Of a DNA stretch of 64,000 bases, positions 62,201 to 64,000 are shown piece after piece. The stretch's first letter is position 1, and every line of letters starts with the position of its first letter. Position numbers and translations under genes: made by a program. Origin of the DNA: Clostridiales bacterium (GTDB lineage Bacteria > Bacillota > Clostridia > Christensenellales > Borkfalkiaceae). Where the stretch lies: positions 1-64,000 of the forward strand of contig SVIN01000004.1 of the NCBI GenBank assembly GCA_015069495.1. Direction: 5' to 3'. The notes beneath the pieces are model-generated. The model was not told where the DNA came from and did not search any database. It worked only from the letters and a program-made list of their open reading frames with translations.

Positions 62201-64000
62201 TTATTCTCAATTGTTGGAAGGTTCAGAATCCTGCGAAGACGGTAACCTCTACTTCACCGTTTGGGTAGCTTGCGGTTGTATTGGAACTATGCAGGTGAGA
62301 TATGACCATTACACGGTAGAACAAGGGATTAACCTTGGAGAATTTGGCGCATGTTACGGTGAGTTCTATTACAGATCTTGCGCATGCGGTCAATCGGCAA
62401 GTCATTCCTACTATAACTCTTGCGCTCATAATTGGTCGGATAACAGTTACTACGATGAAAACGGTCAGTGGATTAACGTGGAAGCACGTACCTGCTCCAA
62501 CTGCGGTCTTCGTTACGATCATTCTTACTATTCGGTAAAAGATCGTGAAAACTGTACGTTGACGACGTATCATACGGTTTTGATTACCATCAACGGTACG
62601 ATTGTTGTGGATAAACATTATCAAACGGTAGAAGAAAGCCATGATTATACAATCGTTGGTACTTTGATGAACGGTGAAGGTTCGACCTGTGAAGACGGCG
62701 TAACCATCACGTACACGTGTAAGGATTGCGAATATTCGTACAGCTATGAAACGCACAGCCATGAAACGTTTGCAAAAGAAACCATTGATTTGTTCGACGT
62801 AGGCAGTGTTTGCGGCGGTTATGCATACGTATACGGATGCGCTTGCGGTTATCGCGGCTCGTTAGAACTTGACAGCCTTTGCGATGATCGTACACAAAGT
62901 TGTAACCTTTGGATTGAAGATGCGCTTAGAACCACGCAGTACAACATGCAGTATATTTATGGCAATAGCTATGGTTATAGTGCATACGTCTATATCTGTG
63001 CGGTGACCGACCCTGCGGATAGAGCTTGCGCGTATAAGATTAGATATGCATCGTATTGGTTGAAGGATGAAAATTCGTGTACCGCTTATCAATATCAAAC
63101 CTGGCAGTTTGGTTATAACCAAGAAACCGATACTTGGTTGTATGAAGTAACCTTCAAGACTGGCAGCAGCAGAATGTATCACGACTATATTGTTACCAAC
63201 GTAGATACGGATACGGAAAAGGGTACTAAGTACGATTGTCCTGATTGCGGCAGTTACCATTACTATCTTGACTCCTATGATGCGGAAGGCCGCCATAGTG
63301 GTTGGCAAAGAATTGTTGCCAATACCTTGGATAACAGCTATGATAAATACCGTGAAGAAGTTTACGAATATGCTTATTTGGACGGTTCTCAATATACCAG
63401 CCGTGATTATTATAAGGTAACTTATTCGCATGGTTCGACTTATTGGCGTGAAACGTTGAGAACGGAACAAGTTTATGAAGGAACGTTTGGTTACGATGGC
63501 CGTGAAGTGTTAAGTTCTTACTCGAATTCCAATGGTAGCACTTGGACGGAAAACTCTGCGTACGTATGGCATCAAACCGCATATCGTCATACCACTTATA
63601 CCATTTACACCTATCATGAAGAAAATGGTACCTGGTATAGATATGATTATACCTATACCTTCGGTGATGATACGTGGTCTCAAATAACCGTTTATACTGA
63701 TTCTAACGGCAATACCCATACGCAAGAAAACGCGTGGTTGTGGTATAAGGGTTACGAATATGAAACGCTTGACTACTATGTAGAAGGCGCATCCTGGTAT
63801 AAATACGAACGTACTTATACGTTTGAAGACGGTTGCGGTTGTACGTGCACGACTAGATACACCAACAGCGACGGTGCAGATGAAACGAAGGAAGAAAACG
63901 TTTGCAAACTTTGGTCTAGCAAAACATTGAAGGCGCCTACCTGTACACAAGATGGTTTGGCTTGTTACGTGTGCGAGGTTTGTGAAGTGGAAACGAATCA
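53298..64000 (+). CDS. Giant Cys-rich repeat lipoprotein (3' end outside window)
   Basis: The frame stays open from 53298 to the window end (over 3567 codons). It begins with a lipoprotein-like signal (F-V-A-C, Cys 27) and A-T-C-T-E-x-G modules close to the start of the gene at 5266. Residues about 155-735 carry D-K-D-H-x-C-D-Y-G-C or C-D-x-x-G-C units of about 20 residues; 735-1450 has C-x2-C-G modules and a beta domain ending in N-H-F-S-Y-Y-T-V. A nonrepetitive domain lies at about 1455-1900. From about 2085 five or six modules of about 150 residues follow (H-N-Y-E-Y-E-Y-E-F, C-T-x-C-G, G-H, E-Y-G-x-C-G-G), plus a PPC-like domain near 2860-2955. It is probably a huge surface protein of unknown role. 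TGGAGG lies seven bases before the ATG. Confidence 0.88.
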   Translation, partial: MKMKNKLLASILSLLMVVCCSLGFVACGETTCSHRWDEWTLVTDATCTEQGVQERVCFECGEKETENFEAYGHNWKAATCSAPKTCKTCGETTGGLGDHAFVVEWADGETRKSNATCTSGAVYYKSCECGAISDSDENTFTLGEPIAHQDNDKDHTCDFGCGEAFGECADGDFDHACDYGCDKVWGECVDEDKDHACDYGCAKIFGLCADNNKDHACDYGCDKAFGECADGDKDHDCDYGCDKILGEHTDGDDNDHLCDYGCGLIADEGCYDVVVDGACDECGAIIGHVCEDADKDHACDSCSAYMGVHEDTNSDHNCEYCGKECSVCVDTNSDHKCDYEGCGKTLSECVDDNKDHKCDYAGCAATLSACADEDKDHKCDFTGCKAALSECIDENKDHYCDYAGCGERLSACADDNNNHVCDYESCQAKTSECGDKDNNHICDYKGCKATLSACADENKDHKCDYTGCNAVLSECKDEDKNHDCDYTGCNEVCGAHTDGDDNDHLCDYGCGVIADDGCYDTVVNGKCDECGADINHECVDAGKDHACDICSKSMGEHEDGNKDHACDYGCTTAIGAHEDTNKDHKCDYGCATAFGVCEDANADHACDYGCNKVYGTCVDADKNHDCDYAGCAERVGACVDNNKDHTCDHGCGKSFGVCEDINKKDHACDYGCDKTFGECKDDDKDHVCDYTGCTVVHGVCADSNTDNDHVCDYGCKAVLEDCTDAENDGDHICEICGNIEATAHTYSEATCAAPATCSECGATEGSTIDHIDENKDHKCDNGCGKNDMGECADSNTDDDHVCDYGCNAVLEDCIDAENDADHACDVCGKEDVTAHKLEVVSTTNATCYEAATKTLVCNCGHEEEETVGAALGHNITGVTPFERQVAGCEYEEVYECAVCGDEVIGETVYKHKHIASIATPATCANDGLKVFVCACGDEKEPEVIPADATGHNWVEGNVVNGTRTDTCSVCNETKEVTVYTGTTTDEINASDLANKEIALNNANISLGSGVADAIGDQNVTVSADKVEGTDRENLGLGDKLAQVGDSPIYNFTINNGEENISNFGENNYVTITLPYELQEGEDVDSIAIWFITDEGEIESISATYNNGYVTFKTNHFSYYTVTRLTPAERCALYGHGYAVQHVEGSCTKDSYDLYVCVRCHDKYEANRVVADGHNYTSTTNPATCTASGSTVYTCTDCNHTYRTKINATGHKWALVDSAEKTCTADGFEKYGCEYCDDEYTITYVKLSHVYTRTTFAATCTSSGYTLYECDNCDYSYTDNYVEALGHDYNTYEFVWEANGNKAVLNLACSHDATHITSFRLTDSKHIHKEVTKGECSNYVIRKHTATIEVNGVTYTDTIVIEQGNPSHTYSANWTTDDNEHWHECICGAKTDVGAHAFDTYTVTKQATCAENGEKTSYCECGKTQVSVIPKTGKHNYENGTCTGCGATYSEDYYVNLITSIKNINGFAIVIENLSYEFLEENKLGELEIGGYLKQMDIAELVLYVEDGELKGAAIGSIVIFNGPIKNAEARYDMKAYIEGEYMYIVLAGDITGDMYIKMSVEAWIYNILDSMDISVSEMSDGMISFITDTVLPMVDTLIETNSAELNAILEDAFNIIFTFEQQGDGSYVATLDFDKLYALNENLATKSIAEVVDIYFGEGAFDYLVEWALEVLALEPSEIPAYLDELGFDSAELIEKINELARESGAPADYDINDIINEESLEGVALGMLIFEIKDETYVDRFNEVVGALRETSVYEMLNVGSAEDFKANIDDILDAFVNDVAFSFTTDSASMIQSINLSANNAGYTINDMEMNFTFDLEITINGRIDATWSDIVDEIENNIVLPEEGMLNNGILVDGENNGNSGVVRPDAPNTSAWESADDFSYELEYDSIYSYNDSYDNDYDVGYDSGYDAEIVLPEKAKLNSAYQKNYNEMWSGNAIYQGVEYHYNNGIRIEVYKNDYNKLGYIMYRPDCSGWIEYQACYARIRYQFMLAPVVIDGSDVILVIDEYTREVVGLFETENGAKAVYEDGTEKEIVIDVEGNGGNIARVYADIYFQVFEDAEGIITWSEYVDYYYNAEKQEYANNSQHELEYEYIPNGERCGEDGTLRRITCKHCDYYQERTIYYCEWEYDVVIDFAEYTECGGKAIVNRCAHCGYISHVRRMDLNCKMSEAVEEEIFDENGQVIGYQATSTCLNCGLVFVEKAWTEHYSVCGYTEYRGAYIYKAEDCIFEYVQYSSYEEHDYQYEYELYGDDCNSSYKVIETCTKCDYKSTWRASGHRYESFEINLGEYGCEGYIGGNRCAICKTIDEYLKMDIRCNVGEQPTPDEVIGEDGIVHYVMTATCPDCGLRFVVEQWSIVQSICVTNDYQSMKIYSGEDCIFDYTQVRINDTHNYEYTYEWSGETPDCNQEYKVNHYCTKCGEGDYWYGIGHKTDYFHTELSEYGACGGWLEGESCVICGELINMYGMNIHCPMEGGPAEEWVDEYGNIHTVKRATCPVCGLTSVEEWWSEQTSSCVRYEYNKQTISINGVCIFEDIRSSYQENHNYEYEYEFFGEGCEDGYRVTQTCTLCGQSWTHEGWGHRRDYREVYLTEYGFCGGRLEERYCSICDTVIDAYIYDDYRCDWQSVGTTPDGYTVQECARCGGQKLFKATNTEKDENCYYQHTESYVYIMDEEEVCRSERTYGMTEHNYTYSFDMNGESCKDGYTVYETCTNCGHYSETYNTHHNTYTIYRLEADGSYCEEHHARVYGCPCGYSYAIEYDIGNFNYDVELGMYVCEDCDLVILNTDYGMDEGCYRVHYKPISIILNGEAVYEYVNERRYANHNFVDAEAIVVDGMTCISVTCSKCNEVRETTVNVLEATMEYHGDKDGQYYYDYTFTPSESASYTIRSLENRDTYVRLYEVSLGQLIEIGSNDDGADNLQFLLTSYLTEGKTYIYRIGFLGYDEEGTINFMLTQGVADQTTCNHNHYDSYSQLLEGSESCEDGNLYFTVWVACGCIGTMQVRYDHYTVEQGINLGEFGACYGEFYYRSCACGQSASHSYYNSCAHNWSDNSYYDENGQWINVEARTCSNCGLRYDHSYYSVKDRENCTLTTYHTVLITINGTIVVDKHYQTVEESHDYTIVGTLMNGEGSTCEDGVTITYTCKDCEYSYSYETHSHETFAKETIDLFDVGSVCGGYAYVYGCACGYRGSLELDSLCDDRTQSCNLWIEDALRTTQYNMQYIYGNSYGYSAYVYICAVTDPADRACAYKIRYASYWLKDENSCTAYQYQTWQFGYNQETDTWLYEVTFKTGSSRMYHDYIVTNVDTDTEKGTKYDCPDCGSYHYYLDSYDAEGRHSGWQRIVANTLDNSYDKYREEVYEYAYLDGSQYTSRDYYKVTYSHGSTYWRETLRTEQVYEGTFGYDGREVLSSYSNSNGSTWTENSAYVWHQTAYRHTTYTIYTYHEENGTWYRYDYTYTFGDDTWSQITVYTDSNGNTHTQENAWLWYKGYEYETLDYYVEGASWYKYERTYTFEDGCGCTCTTRYTNSDGADETKEENVCKLWSSKTLKAPTCTQDGLACYVCEVCEVETN

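Overview
The window looks like a contig from a spore-forming, probably gut-dwelling member of the Clostridia (Bacillota), perhaps an uncultured Christensenellales-type lineage. The supports are spoVT, a T-box in front of cysE-cysS, SipW/TasA-type secretion genes, many strong GGAGG ribosome binding sites, and very large Cys-rich or Ig-like surface proteins. The lineage is inference; the sequence does not name a species. The first 23 bases are an exact inverted copy of bases 49-71, which suggests that the window starts at a contig end.

Region 1 (1-8.6 kb) holds a 5'-truncated MBG-repeat/transglutaminase surface protein, spoVT on the opposite strand, and a lipoprotein built from about 46 copies of a 20-residue Cys/Asp repeat. 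Region 2 (8.7-12.1 kb) has a short-chain dehydrogenase, mnmA with a GTG start, a tRNA-Arg(CCG) with a damaged partial copy downstream, and a small membrane-anchored protein. Region 3 (12.2-18.3 kb) is a minus-strand cluster: an SPFH/zinc-ribbon protein, a four-helix membrane protein, YidD, and a large zinc-ribbon/propeller protein cut by an in-frame TAG.

Region 4 (18.5-39.5 kb) is a 20-kb carbohydrate locus. A divergent AraC regulator with an apparently leaderless mRNA faces a plus-strand operon: solute-binding lipoprotein, two permeases (one with a 500-residue extracellular insert), two lipoproteins, a coiled-coil wall-type protein, a Gfo/Idh oxidoreductase, a 2100-residue secreted glycosidase-like protein, and a 36-residue peptide. 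No transporter ATPase is present, so a shared MsmX-type ATPase elsewhere is likely. A DeoR repressor follows in convergent orientation.

Region 5 (40.9-49.7 kb) has a conserved hypothetical protein, a Cys-specific T-box driving cysE-cysS, a short alaS, a small hypothetical gene, a GH2 beta-mannosidase, and a GIY-YIG nuclease gene bracketed by inverted copies of a repeat found elsewhere in the window. Region 6 (49.7-64 kb) is a minus-strand SipW signal peptidase operon with two SipW-type substrates, then a giant Cys-rich lipoprotein gene (over 3567 codons) that runs off the end. It is related to the repeat lipoprotein of region 1.

Three or four families of short palindromic repeats sit between genes. 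The strongest candidates for something undescribed are the GIY-YIG unit with its inverted repeats, the paired CDYGC-repeat lipoproteins, and the operon sharing an unnamed FPSY module and ending in a tiny conserved-looking peptide.
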